64,000 nt of DNA from Tharpella sp964457755 (GCA_964457755.1 CAYWGC010000002.1:89379-153378); one strand, 5' to 3'. Positions 8,578 to 17,219 are shown, counted from the stretch's first letter. The notes: generated by a model not told the origin, from the letters alone. Program-made: numbers and translations.

Positions 8578-9747
8578 ATGGTTAAACTTGGTTTAGAAAA
8601 TTTTCTTGAATCGGCGCAAGCTCTTCCGCCGGGCTCTCGGGCAGCCTTTTTAACCCATCAGGCGGCGGTTGATAGTCGTGGGATAACCTCTTTGGAGCGC
8701 GTGCGTCAGGCCTTTCCCGATCTGGTGCAGGCGGTTTGGAGTCCACAGCACGGTTTTTATGGTGATCGTCAGGCCAATATGATCGCATCTCAGGATTTCT
8801 CTGATCCTTTATCCGGCTTGCCGGTTTACAGTCTCTATGGAGAAAAGCGACAGCCAACCCCGGAGATGTTTTTAGGAATCGACCTGGTGCTGGTTGATCT
8901 GGTCGATGTCGGTTGTCGCGTTTACACTTATATCTGGACTCTCTATCTACTGCTCAAGGCGGCCGCAGAAGCCGGGGTTAAGGTTTTCGTACTTGATCGT
9001 CCCAACCCACTGGGAGGGCAGGAGGTTGAAGGAAATCTCACGCGTTTTGATCACATCTCTTTTGTTGGTTTATATCCATTGCCAATGCGCCACGGTCTAA
9101 CCGTTGGCGAATTGGCCCTCTATTTTAAACGCTATGAGGGGATCGATGTCGAGCTTTATATTATTGAGATGAAGGGCTGGTCACGGTACTCATATTTTAA
9201 CGAAAGCGGACTTTTCTGGGTCTTACCTTCCCCCAATATGCCAACTTTAGGGACAGCATTAGTATATCCGGGCCAGGTTTTGTTGGAAGGAAGCAATCTC
9301 TCCGAAGGTCGCGGCACAACTCTACCGTTTGAGTTGTGCGGGGCTCCTTTCATAGATCCCAGAGCTTTGTTGGCAGAGATTGATTCTCGCGCTGCAAGTG
9401 GACTATTTCTGCGCCCTACCTGGTTTACGCCGACTTTTGATAAGTGGGTCGGTGAACTCTGCGGTGGCTTGCAGTTGTATGTTGTAGATCTGAATAAATT
9501 TTCACCATACCATTTTACTTTGGCGCTGCTTAAAGCTGTTATCAGGCTTTATCCTAATGATTTTTCCTGGCTTGCGCCACCATATGAATATGAGTATGAG
9601 AAACTTCCCATTGATATTCTGACTGGTGATCCAGCTATCCGTCTGGCTCTCGAAAATAACGGTGACCTTATTCGGCTAGCAAAAACCTGGGAACCTGTTC
9701 TTGAAGAATTTTGTGATCAGTGTTGCAATGTGCAAATCTATAGATGA
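8578..9747 (+). CDS. namZ: DUF1343 protein, NamZ-type exo-beta-N-acetylmuramidase (GH171)
   Basis: The 389-residue protein belongs to the former DUF1343 family: LTHQAAVDSRG, WSPQHGFYGDRQANM, DLVDVGCRVYTYIWTL, VLDRPNPLGG, LPMRHGLTVGELA, LPSPNMPTL and LEGSNLSEGRGTTLPFE. Characterised members (NamZ) release MurNAc from the non-reducing end of murein fragments. No clear signal peptide is seen from ATG 8578, so it may act in the cytosol. An upstream in-frame TTG at 8548 lies in a repeat-like ACCACAGAG stretch and is not favoured. Its place after ampD-nagZ fits murein recycling. Confidence 0.88.
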   Translation: MVKLGLENFLESAQALPPGSRAAFLTHQAAVDSRGITSLERVRQAFPDLVQAVWSPQHGFYGDRQANMIASQDFSDPLSGLPVYSLYGEKRQPTPEMFLGIDLVLVDLVDVGCRVYTYIWTLYLLLKAAAEAGVKVFVLDRPNPLGGQEVEGNLTRFDHISFVGLYPLPMRHGLTVGELALYFKRYEGIDVELYIIEMKGWSRYSYFNESGLFWVLPSPNMPTLGTALVYPGQVLLEGSNLSEGRGTTLPFELCGAPFIDPRALLAEIDSRAASGLFLRPTWFTPTFDKWVGELCGGLQLYVVDLNKFSPYHFTLALLKAVIRLYPNDFSWLAPPYEYEYEKLPIDILTGDPAIRLALENNGDLIRLAKTWEPVLEEFCDQCCNVQIYR

Positions 9748-9778
9748 TGTTGCTCTCATAGTCGACTAAAGCGTTAGT

Positions 9779-9807
9779 TTGACATGATATATTAACTGCC
9801 GTATAAC
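9779..9807 (+). promoter_or_regulatory. Sigma-70 promoter for the lipoprotein gene
   Basis: A perfect -35 TTGACA (9779-9784) and TATAAC (9802-9807) are separated by exactly 17 bp, 51 bp before the start codon at 9859. This is one of the best promoter matches in the window. Confidence 0.7.
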
Positions 9808-9858
9808 TGTTTGGTAAATGTTTAAACAATTTTGTAAAATATGTTTAGGGGTGGAACT

Positions 9859-10356
9859 ATGAATAAACCGAGTAAAGTAATCTTCGTTTTATTGTTTATT
9901 ATGGTCGTTGGTTATTTTTTTTCAGGATGTGCCGGTAATTGTGGTTACGAGCGTGGGGCCCGTGTAACTCCAGCTTTTATCGCGGCAAGTGGAGCTAAAG
10001 TTTACGTCCATCCGCCCCAAGATCAAACCCTCTCCGGCTGGATGGAGATCTATATTGATATGGAGCTTGAACATTTAGGCTTCGCACTGGTCGAAGACCC
10101 CCATGCTAGTGATCTTATAGCCTACTATTCTTATGCCTACGACCCTTCAGAAACTTCCTACATCCGTAACTTCTTGATTGTTTTCAAACCCTATCCCGGA
10201 GACGATTCGGCGCTTATGGCTTCAGCCAGCTGTTATCATCGCTGCTCATCTTCATTTACTCAGGCTGGCGGCCAGGAGGTCCATGAAGCCTTTACTGCCT
10301 TGAGAGAAGAGCTCAATGCGGTGGCTAAAACTGAGTACAAGGATTCCTGGTTTTGA
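9859..10356 (+). CDS. Small lipoprotein, DUF4136-like
   Basis: The 165-residue product begins with a type II signal peptide: basic MNKPSK, a hydrophobic core, and the lipobox FSGC at about residues 20-23. The mature part resembles DUF4136 lipoproteins (beta-rich, ADP-like SDLIAYYSYAYDPSE, ending with a conserved-looking AFTALREEL segment). Function is unknown; it should sit in a membrane facing the periplasm. The ATG at 9859 is chosen over 9841 because GGGGTGG lies just ahead and the signal begins there. It has its own promoter. Confidence 0.75.
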   Translation: MNKPSKVIFVLLFIMVVGYFFSGCAGNCGYERGARVTPAFIAASGAKVYVHPPQDQTLSGWMEIYIDMELEHLGFALVEDPHASDLIAYYSYAYDPSETSYIRNFLIVFKPYPGDDSALMASASCYHRCSSSFTQAGGQEVHEAFTALREELNAVAKTEYKDSWF

Positions 10357-10360
10357 GTCT

Positions 10361-10389
10361 AAATAAGATGGTTAGTTATTGTCTTATTT
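10361..10389. terminator. AT-rich hairpin between convergent genes
   Basis: AAATAAGA at 10361-10368 pairs with TCTTATTT at 10382-10389 across a 13-nt loop, between the lipoprotein stop and the convergent ferredoxin stop. It is short and weak, and could act as a bidirectional terminator. Confidence 0.3.
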
Positions 10390-11130
10390 CAATACCTTGC
10401 CTTTAAGATTAATGACCATCTCTTTAACCGGGGTGACTTTTTCAGCCTTTTTTAAAGCGTTTTTGACGGCCACCGGGAAACCTGAACAGCATGGGACTTC
10501 CATGGTGACTACGGTTACACTTTTGATCTCATTTTTTACGAACATTTCGCTGAAACGTTCTTCATAATCAGCTAGATCATCAAATTTCGGACAGCCCATC
10601 ATGACGACGTGGTCACTCAATAATTCCTGGTGCAGGGCGGCATAGGCTACGGCCGCGCAGTCCGCCAGGACAAGGATGTCGGCATTGTTGAGGAAAGGGG
10701 CGTGGGCCGGAATCAGGCGAATTTGTACCGGCCAATGGCCGAGGGCGGAAGCTGGGGCTGGACTGCTGGCAGTTTCTTTATTGTCGTTGCAATTCGAAAA
10801 AGTTTGCATTTGAGTCGAGGGGCAACCGCAGGCCAAAGTTTCAAGTCCATTTGAACTCTTTTTGTCAGTTTCGTTGTCTTCTTCACGGTCTTTAAGGTAC
10901 TCTTCAACTGCTTCGGGGTCGAAATCTTCGGCCATTCTCTCAACTATCGAGATCGCTCCCTGCGGGCAATCGCCCAGGCAGGCACCGAGGCCATCACAAT
11001 ATTTCTCGGCAACAGTTTTAGCCTTACCGTTAATTATTTGGATAGCTCCTTCATCACAAGCTGGAACGCACTGGCCGCAGCCGTCACATAACTCTTCATC
11101 AATCTCGATAATATTACGTAAAATCTTCAT
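10384..11130 (-). CDS. Ferredoxin-domain iron-sulfur protein
   Basis: The 248-residue protein starts with a two-cluster ferredoxin domain. Cluster one is canonical (CDGCGQCVPAC). Cluster two reads CDGLGACLGDCP, where the second Cys of CxxCxxCxxxCP is Leu, so it may hold a [3Fe-4S] or altered cluster. An acidic linker follows, then a C-terminal alpha/beta domain with CGCPS, ILVLADCAAVAYA, VMMGCPKFDD and EVPCCSGFPVAVKNAL, whose paired Cys may also bind metal or act in redox. The HD-domain gene 53 bp upstream on the same strand and the Crp/Fnr gene beyond it suggest a redox- or nitrosative-stress-linked operon. The partner is unknown. Confidence 0.82.
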   Translation of the reverse strand: MKILRNIIEIDEELCDGCGQCVPACDEGAIQIINGKAKTVAEKYCDGLGACLGDCPQGAISIVERMAEDFDPEAVEEYLKDREEDNETDKKSSNGLETLACGCPSTQMQTFSNCNDNKETASSPAPASALGHWPVQIRLIPAHAPFLNNADILVLADCAAVAYAALHQELLSDHVVMMGCPKFDDLADYEERFSEMFVKNEIKSVTVVTMEVPCCSGFPVAVKNALKKAEKVTPVKEMVINLKGKVLK

Positions 11131-11183
11131 AGTACTTCTCCATTATTTAAGTGACTTATCCAGATCATCTGGGTTAATTACAA

Positions 11184-11915
11184 TCAATTTATTATAATAC
11201 TTTTAGTGGCCAGTTCGCGCCCGCTAGTGGTCGAAAAATCTTCTTTAATATGGGCTGCAAATTCAGTTTCAGAAAAAGGTTTCTCTTTATTCTGGGTTTG
11301 CAGGTGATAGATTTGGATGGCATCCTGGACGCACTTATAATCAAGATTTTCATGCTCTCCAGGGTGATAAATGTGGTCAAGGATGGCTAGAACCTTTTCA
11401 CTTAACTCCTCTTTGGCATTGAGTCCTTCCAGGAGCTCTCGACTCAAACGGACGGTCTCTTTTTCCAGATCTTCCAGTGATGGTTTTATCTCGCTTTTGT
11501 CCGCCAGTTTAGCTCCGATATTGTGGAGGTAGGCGGCACAGAGGACGACGGCCGGACTGGCTCCCTCTTCGGGCACAATTTTAGCTGCAAAACGGGCCAC
11601 TTTGGTTGCCTGGCCGATATTTTTAAAATCTTTATGAAAATGTAGCTTCATTTTGAGGGCGACTCGATCTTTAAGGAGGTCATCCCGGCTGGCAAGCAGT
11701 TCGGGCGGCAGTTCTCCCATGCATTGTTCAGCGTATTGACAGTAGGAGGCACAGCCAAAATCCATTTTGGGATTGACTACCTGTTTACCGCAACCTTTGC
11801 ATTTACAGGTGGTCTGATCCTTGAAAAACTCGATTTCAGTACCGCATTCGGGACATTTTGAGTCGAAGATCGCATCGTGTTTCCAGTAACGGGAATCCTG
11901 TCCGGGACAACGCAT
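11184..11915 (-). CDS. Zinc-ribbon protein with degenerate HD domain
   Basis: The 243-residue protein has an N-terminal zinc-ribbon-like part with CPECG, CKCKGCG and CASYCQYAEQC, then an HD-type helical domain. In that domain the usual first His is Gln (GQATKVARFA), the HD pair is His-Asn (AAYLHNIGAK) and a later Asp is kept (VQDAIQI). Loss of two metal ligands suggests it is not an active phosphohydrolase. GGAG 8 nt upstream favours the ATG at 11915. It is co-directional with the ferredoxin gene and divergent from crp/fnr, with a shared palindrome between. Confidence 0.78.
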   Translation of the reverse strand: MRCPGQDSRYWKHDAIFDSKCPECGTEIEFFKDQTTCKCKGCGKQVVNPKMDFGCASYCQYAEQCMGELPPELLASRDDLLKDRVALKMKLHFHKDFKNIGQATKVARFAAKIVPEEGASPAVVLCAAYLHNIGAKLADKSEIKPSLEDLEKETVRLSRELLEGLNAKEELSEKVLAILDHIYHPGEHENLDYKCVQDAIQIYHLQTQNKEKPFSETEFAAHIKEDFSTTSGRELATKSIIIN

Positions 11916-11994
11916 AATATTTTCTCCAATGTTTGGCACATAATTTAAACTGTATTGATTCTGTATCTTTTAATCTTTTTAATATATAAATTCT

Positions 11995-12008
11995 TTGACT
12001 TAAGTCAA
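11995..12008. promoter_or_regulatory. FNR/DNR-type palindromic operator
   Basis: TTGACTTAAGTCAA is a perfect 14-bp palindrome midway between the divergent HD/ferredoxin operon (80 bp away) and the Crp/Fnr gene (113 bp away). Its TTGAC-N4-GTCAA form is that of Crp/Fnr superfamily sites, and the regulator encoded next to it is the obvious candidate binder. Confidence 0.65.
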
Positions 12009-12120
12009 CCTGGTGAAATATTATTGGGAATATGTTATTGCTGATTTCAGTTGGCTGCTTTAGTATCTTCAAACCGTTAAAAAATCTGCGAATTTTTGCA
12101 ATAGATTTTTATGGTGAAAT

Positions 12121-12819
12121 ATGGTCGATTCAAAAGATAAATCCTTGGTTGAATGGCTTGGTGAGACCTCGCTTTTTGACGGGATGGAGGAGCTGCATCT
12201 GCGTGCCTTGAGCGGGATTGCCATGGTTGTCAGCTATAAAAAGCGAGCAGCTATTTTCAGTGAAGGTGATCAAGGTAATGGTTTCTATCTGGTAAAAGAG
12301 GGCAAAGTTAAGATTTATATGATCTCTCCAGATGGCAAAGAACAAATTTTACATATTTTCGGTCCCGGTGAACCGTTTGGTGAGGTTCCGGTATTTGCTG
12401 GTAAAAGTTTTCCCGCTCATGCTATGGCTCTGGAAAACAGTCGCTTGGTTTTTTTGCCCCGGGATGATTTTATTGCTCTGGTTGCCGCCAATCCGGCTTT
12501 GGCCCTCAATCTGTTGGCAGCTCTCTCAATGCGGTTGCGGCAGTTTACCAAGATGATTGACGCCCTCTCTTTAAAAGAGGTTCCCGGTCGTCTCGCGGCT
12601 CATCTCCTGTTTCTCAGCGAAAAACAGTCGGATGGGGACCATTTAAAGTTAGAACTCTCCAAAACTCAGCTTGCCAGTTTGTTAGGAACAATTCCGGAAA
12701 CTCTCTCAAGGATGTTGAGTAAGTTGCAAAGGGAGGGGTTTATCACGATTGAGGGTGCCAGTATCTCAATTGTTGATCGCCAAGGACTTGCAGAACTGGC
12801 TGAAATTGGTAAATTTTGA
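12121..12819 (+). CDS. Crp/Fnr family transcriptional regulator
   Basis: The 232-residue protein has an N-terminal cyclic-nucleotide-binding-like beta-barrel (AIFSEGDQGNGFYLVKEGKVKI, GPGEPFGEVPVF), a long dimer helix, and a C-terminal winged helix of the Crp type (LSKTQLASLLGTIPETLSRMLSKLQ). There is no N-terminal Cys cluster like that of FNR. Heme-type (DNR/HcpR-like) or nucleotide sensing are both possible. It is divergent from the ferredoxin/HD operon across the palindrome at 11995-12008. A second 12/14 match to that site lies upstream of larA. Confidence 0.9.
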   Translation: MVDSKDKSLVEWLGETSLFDGMEELHLRALSGIAMVVSYKKRAAIFSEGDQGNGFYLVKEGKVKIYMISPDGKEQILHIFGPGEPFGEVPVFAGKSFPAHAMALENSRLVFLPRDDFIALVAANPALALNLLAALSMRLRQFTKMIDALSLKEVPGRLAAHLLFLSEKQSDGDHLKLELSKTQLASLLGTIPETLSRMLSKLQREGFITIEGASISIVDRQGLAELAEIGKF

Positions 12820-12823
12820 TGGC

Positions 12824-13942
12824 CTAGATATCTAAATGAAGTTTCTGGCCGACCATTATCTTTGAACTTTTAAGCTTGTTGATTTTTTTTAGTTTTGTAA
12901 TCGGGATCTTAAAGCGACGACTGATTGCCCCCAGCGTGTCGCCGGTTCTGACGGTGTATTTTTGCCGGTTCTGGCTGGTTACTTTTGCTAAAGGCTTCAA
13001 TTTTTTTAGAACAGATGCAACTTTATGCTTACTGCCTTCCGGGAGATTTAGGTTGAACTGACCACTGGGAAGCTTTTTGCTGACCAAGTGGTGGTTTAAT
13101 CTCTTCAGAGTATGGTAGGCTAAGCCTGATTTGAGAGCGAAGTCGGCCAGTGAGAATTCATTTTTCAGTTTTAATGAAAGCGGTTGGGTCGGCAAAGGTT
13201 TATAGTGTTGGTCGGCAGAGATTGTAAAGCCGTAAGCTTGAGGATCAGTAAGAATTATTTTAATGGCCGCTAATCGATAGAGGTAACGTTCACTCTCTTC
13301 GGGTAGGCTGAGTTGGTAGTAATTATTTGAGTGCTGTTCATGTATGGCATTAGTTACCCTTCGTTCTCCGCAATTGTACGCCGCTAATGCTAAAGACCAA
13401 TTTGAAAATTTCTCTTTGAGAAAAGCCAGGTATCGTAGGGCTGATTCGGTTGCGGCTAGAGGGTCGAGCCTTTCGTCTATCGAGTTGGTGATGCGCAGGC
13501 CCTGATGGCGGCCGGTATGTTTCATGAATTGCCAGAGACCCGCGGCGCCGGCCCGGGAGTGAATATCTTCGATTAAAGAGCTTTCAGCCACCGGCAGGAA
13601 TTTCAAATCATCGGGCAGGCCAGCATCTTTCAGCTTTTTCCCAAAAAACGGAAGGTAGCGGGAACAGCGTTTCAACCACATCAAAACTTGAGCTCGATTA
13701 TGGACTGCAATCGTGAATTCCCGGTCGAGCATTTCCCGGCTATATTGTTCTTGCAAGGGGAGAGGTTCACCGCAGAAAGAGAAGCTTTCAGGTACTTTGA
13801 AACAGGGTACGCATTGACATTCAGTCTCAGTCTCTGCTGTTGGTTGTTTGTCAGCCCCGGCTGGAGAGCTGTTTACCATTGCTAAAAAGAACCCGATGGC
13901 AAGGATAATATATTTGATTTTATAAGCTTTTTTGCAGTACAT
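12824..13942 (-). CDS. mltD: Membrane-bound lytic transglycosylase, MltD-like, with LysM
   Basis: The 372-residue protein has an N-terminal signal (residues about 8-30), an SLT transglycosylase domain at about 100-230 with the catalytic Glu in AESSLIEDIHSRAGAAGLWQ and the AAYNCGERRV motif, and a C-terminal LysM (YTVRTGDTLGAISRRFKIP) that binds glycan. Such enzymes cleave murein glycan to anhydroMurNAc ends in the periplasm, the substrates of the AmpD/NagZ route encoded nearby. It converges on crp/fnr with only 4 bp between stops. Confidence 0.92.
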   Translation of the reverse strand: MYCKKAYKIKYIILAIGFFLAMVNSSPAGADKQPTAETETECQCVPCFKVPESFSFCGEPLPLQEQYSREMLDREFTIAVHNRAQVLMWLKRCSRYLPFFGKKLKDAGLPDDLKFLPVAESSLIEDIHSRAGAAGLWQFMKHTGRHQGLRITNSIDERLDPLAATESALRYLAFLKEKFSNWSLALAAYNCGERRVTNAIHEQHSNNYYQLSLPEESERYLYRLAAIKIILTDPQAYGFTISADQHYKPLPTQPLSLKLKNEFSLADFALKSGLAYHTLKRLNHHLVSKKLPSGQFNLNLPEGSKHKVASVLKKLKPLAKVTSQNRQKYTVRTGDTLGAISRRFKIPITKLKKINKLKSSKIMVGQKLHLDI

Positions 13943-14025
13943 AAGGAGCTATCTAGTATTTTTTTTGATTTTCGTCAACCTAGATGGTCTGAAACCTATA
14001 ACTGATGTTTAAAATTTAATTTTCG

Positions 14026-14736
14026 ATGTCTAGGAAAAGCGTAAAAAATAAAAGATCGAGATTGTGGCGGCAATTTCTATTGATAATGTTGCTGTTGATC
14101 TTTTTGTTGACGGTTTTACAGGTGTTTGTTTTTGGTTTTGTCAGGCCCCCTCTGACGATTCCTCGGGCTCGGGCCTGGGTTGCAAGTGCTCTTAAACAAG
14201 GAGTTTCGCCTAAATCTCGGCAGTGGGTTAACCTTGAAGGGTTTTCACCGCATCTGCGGCGAGCCGTACTGGCCTCTGAAGATCAACGTTTCTTGCGCCA
14301 TCATGGTTTTGATTTTATTGAATTAGGTCTGGCTTTGCAGGTTCTGCATGAAGGCGGGGCTTTGCGTGGAGCCAGCACGATCTCCATGCAGACTGCCCGA
14401 ACTATGTTTCTCTGGCCAGCGCGAAGCTGGTGGCGGAAATTGGCTGAAGCTTACTATACTATGTTGTTGGAATTGATCTGGAGCAAAGATAAAGTTCTTG
14501 AATTTTATCTGAACAGTGTTGATTGGGGGCCGGGGATTTTGGGCGCTGAAGCAGCCTCTCTAAAATATTTTCATTGTCATGCTCTTGATCTCAGTAGTGA
14601 ACAGTCCGCTTTGCTGGCAGCAGTCTTGCCGGGGCCTCATCTTTGGCGTCCTGATCGGCCCTCTGATGCGGTTAAACGGCGGGTCGAAAGGATTCGTCAA
14701 GAGATGGAAAAGGTACCTTTGGTTGGAGAAAGGTAA
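14026..14736 (+). CDS. mtgA: Monofunctional murein glycosyltransferase MtgA (GT51)
   Basis: The 236-residue protein has one N-terminal membrane anchor (residues about 14-38) and a GT51 domain. Its motifs are ASEDQRFLRHHGFD with the catalytic Glu, GASTISMQTARTMFL, and KDKVLEFYLNSVDWG with GILGAEAAS. It polymerises lipid II into glycan at the periplasmic face. It is divergent from mltD with 83 bp between. Confidence 0.95.
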   Translation: MSRKSVKNKRSRLWRQFLLIMLLLIFLLTVLQVFVFGFVRPPLTIPRARAWVASALKQGVSPKSRQWVNLEGFSPHLRRAVLASEDQRFLRHHGFDFIELGLALQVLHEGGALRGASTISMQTARTMFLWPARSWWRKLAEAYYTMLLELIWSKDKVLEFYLNSVDWGPGILGAEAASLKYFHCHALDLSSEQSALLAAVLPGPHLWRPDRPSDAVKRRVERIRQEMEKVPLVGER

Positions 14737-14941
14737 ACTTATGTTGATAGGGATCTGAAAACATCCTGTTTTTAAAGTTAATTATTGTTTATTTGCGAGC
14801 GTGCTAATTGATTTTTGGCTTACGGGTCTCAAGCCCGCATTAGTTGATTTTTATGGTCTTTCTCCTTGACAAGTTCCCGGCAACCGTTGTAGTCATCGTA
14901 ACTCTCTATTTTTATTAAAAGAAAATATTTGCAGAATATTT

Positions 14942-15736
14942 ATGGGTTTTTTGGAGAATATTAAATTCTGGCGGCGCCGAAGATCATCTTTGCCTGCGGA
15001 TGATGAGAATCTTAGTGCAAGCGGGTTTTCCGAGACGAATGCTTTGGGAGATTGTGACGATCATTGCGCTCATGTCGATGAGGTCGGGACAGCTCTTTAT
15101 CAGAGTGGGGAAGGCCGGGTTTTTTTGTTTGGCCTCTTGTTGAGTGTGCTTTTTATCGGTCTGGTAATATACTATCTGTCTATCGATATAAAAGCCGGGC
15201 AGACCCTATTGCTAGCCTTTGTGGCGCACACCCTGGGGGGGCGTGCGGCTGGTATCGGGCTCTGTATTGCCTTTGGATTTTCAACCTGGGTGACGATCGC
15301 CTACAATATGTTTCTTGAGGTCTTGATCGTCTGTTACTGTTATTCTCTTTTTGTTTTCTCTTTTAAAAATTATCTCAACTGTAAATGGCTTACTACCGCA
15401 ACTAAAAATGCTGAAAAACAAGCCCTTAAACACAAAAACATTGTTGCCCGTTACGGCTGGTTGGGAATTTTTGCTTTTGTCATGATTCCTTTGCCCATTA
15501 CCGGCCCGGCCGCGGGTTCAATTATTGCGTACTTTCTTAAGTTCAGTGTTAAGCGTAATTTTGCCGCAGTCTTTTCCGGTACTTTGGCATCAATTGTTAT
15601 CTGGACTTTCTTTTTTGATTATCTTGACCGACATATCGATGTTTTTAAATATTTTGTGGTTGTGGTATTGTTGATTGTCTTTGTCTCTTACTTTAAAACC
15701 ATTAAAAAATGGTTTTCCCAGGAGATAGAGGATTGA
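14942..15736 (+). CDS. Small multidrug-export-family (PF06695-like) membrane protein
   Basis: The 264-residue integral membrane protein has a hydrophilic N-terminus of about 55 residues followed by hydrophobic segments. The pattern GIGLCIAFGFSTWVTIAYNM and MIPLPITGPAAGSIIAYFL matches the Sm_multidrug_ex family. Despite the family name, a transport role is poorly supported. No operon partner is evident: the next gene is 87 bp away and encodes a STAS protein. Confidence 0.7.
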   Translation: MGFLENIKFWRRRRSSLPADDENLSASGFSETNALGDCDDHCAHVDEVGTALYQSGEGRVFLFGLLLSVLFIGLVIYYLSIDIKAGQTLLLAFVAHTLGGRAAGIGLCIAFGFSTWVTIAYNMFLEVLIVCYCYSLFVFSFKNYLNCKWLTTATKNAEKQALKHKNIVARYGWLGIFAFVMIPLPITGPAAGSIIAYFLKFSVKRNFAAVFSGTLASIVIWTFFFDYLDRHIDVFKYFVVVVLLIVFVSYFKTIKKWFSQEIED

Positions 15737-15823
15737 TATAAGTTCTGTAGTTATTGATTTACCCGATATGTTTTGCTTAGAGCTGAGTTGTAAAAATTAA
15801 TTTTATTTAGGTGGAGGGTTTTG

Positions 15824-16102
15824 ATGGAAACGAGATTGGCACTTAAGGGTGATGTTGCAAATATTGAAACCTGGGATGAGTTTTCACAAGAGCTTAACGC
15901 GGCAACTGATTCCGGGGTGGAGAAACTGGTTCTGGATATGGAGAGGGTAACTTATCTCAATTCAAGTGCGCTGGGCTCTATTGTTAGTGCCCAGAGAAAA
16001 GTTGCCGATCGTGAAGGTGAGATGGTGCTGGTCAATGTTTCGAAAAAATTACTCCAGTTTTTCGAACTCTACAATCTTACGGAAATTCTGACCATCGAAT
16101 AG
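15824..16102 (+). CDS. STAS-domain anti-sigma factor antagonist
   Basis: The 92-residue single-domain protein has the SpoIIAA/RsbV signature LNSSALGSIVSAQR with the phosphorylatable Ser. Such proteins free sigma factors or other partners from a kinase/anti-sigma factor and are reset by phosphatases. No cognate kinase is adjacent, but a receiver-PP2C phosphatase is encoded at 37943-39139. A strong GGTGGAGGG precedes the ATG at 15824. Confidence 0.9.
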   Translation: METRLALKGDVANIETWDEFSQELNAATDSGVEKLVLDMERVTYLNSSALGSIVSAQRKVADREGEMVLVNVSKKLLQFFELYNLTEILTIE

Positions 16103-16165
16103 AGTAATAAATGCGGCTGACCCGAAAATGTTATTTCCAGCAACCGGGATTGGGACCTTTAGTTT

Positions 16166-16205
16166 GTGCCCGAACGGAGTGAGGAAGTACCCTTGGGGTG
16201 TCCCC
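16166..16205 (+). repeat. Copy of a 40-bp GC-rich intergenic repeat
   Basis: This block matches, at roughly nine of ten positions by eye, the minus strand of 37042-37081, including GAGGAAGTACCCTTGGGG. A looser copy lies at 37145-37182. The short open frames across it are not credible genes. It lies in a 214-bp spacer after the STAS gene. Confidence 0.7.
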
Positions 16206-16316
16206 TTCGAGCGCCAAGTGAAGCGAAGTTCACTGATTTTCTCTGTCATTTAAGTGCCAATCACAAGAAAGTCCCTCCCCGAGGACTTGCCTGTTTTCCC
16301 CTGGGCCCTACTCCGT

Positions 16317-17153
16317 TTAAAAAAGTTCCGATCTTAGGTATTCGTTCACTTCGCTGAGAATTTCAATAATCATATCACGTTTTTGGGGGAGTTCCGTCGG
16401 AATCAATTCAAGCGTGACGGCACCCTCATAGTTGCGCTCTTTGAGCATGTAGAGAAAACGGGTTAAAGGGAGGATACCGCGTCCTGGAAAGAGATGTTCC
16501 CGACCGTGGCCATAATCACTGAAATGGATGTTTTTAATTCTGCCACTAACTAAAAGGCGTTGGGCTTCGCCGAGAAAGTTGGGGTTGTGGGAACCTATGT
16601 GGGTTGTGTCCAAAGTCATGAAAAGATTATGTTTTTCAATAAAATCAAGCATTTTTTCGGACTTTCTCAGGATGTTTGGGTTGTAGCGAATTCGGTTGCC
16701 GATATAGGGCATGTTCTCAAGGGTGACGATGACTTTGCTGTCGTCGACCAGAGTCTGATAATCTTCAACTTTATTAAACCAGCGCCGAAAAGTAAATTCC
16801 GGTGGGAACCAGAACGGGGGATGGAAATTTACTAGTGGGATCTCAAAATCTCGGGCCAATTCAACGCATTTAATAAGTGAGGTTCCACTATGGCCCCAGC
16901 CATGGAGTTTGAAAAAAGGGGCGTGGATCGAAAGGATTGGGCAGATAGGGAGCAGTTTTTCAATGATTTTATGGGGGTTACTATTCTCGAAAAGAGCGTT
17001 GATGATCAACTCGACTCCATCATAGCCACATTCAGAAGCGATCTCGAAGATCTCGGAAAGTTTCCTTGTGAAGAGGGTGCCAGCAGAAAGGACGACAGCC
17101 CGTCTGGGTGCGATGATCCGGGGCAACGGGTTAAATGTGTGATCTGAATCCAT
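16317..17153 (-). CDS. Sugar phosphate isomerase/epimerase (TIM barrel)
   Basis: The 278-residue product has the AP-endonuclease-2/xylose-isomerase-like barrel pattern: ECGYDGVELIINALF, PILSIHAPFFKLHG, PLVNFHPPFWFP, VTLENMPYIGNR with a likely metal Glu, FMTLDTTHIGSHN, NIHFSDYGHGREH and EGAVTLELIP. Family members use a divalent metal on sugars or inositols; the substrate is not evident here. The start is ATG 17153, with an in-frame GTG just before it. It is divergent from the AEC transporter gene. Confidence 0.82.
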   Translation of the reverse strand: MDSDHTFNPLPRIIAPRRAVVLSAGTLFTRKLSEIFEIASECGYDGVELIINALFENSNPHKIIEKLLPICPILSIHAPFFKLHGWGHSGTSLIKCVELARDFEIPLVNFHPPFWFPPEFTFRRWFNKVEDYQTLVDDSKVIVTLENMPYIGNRIRYNPNILRKSEKMLDFIEKHNLFMTLDTTHIGSHNPNFLGEAQRLLVSGRIKNIHFSDYGHGREHLFPGRGILPLTRFLYMLKERNYEGAVTLELIPTELPQKRDMIIEILSEVNEYLRSELF

Positions 17154-17219
17154 CACTCTCTATTAACAAGAGTTACAAATAAATAAAACCAAAATCTTCA
17201 GGCCGAGTCATATTTTATT

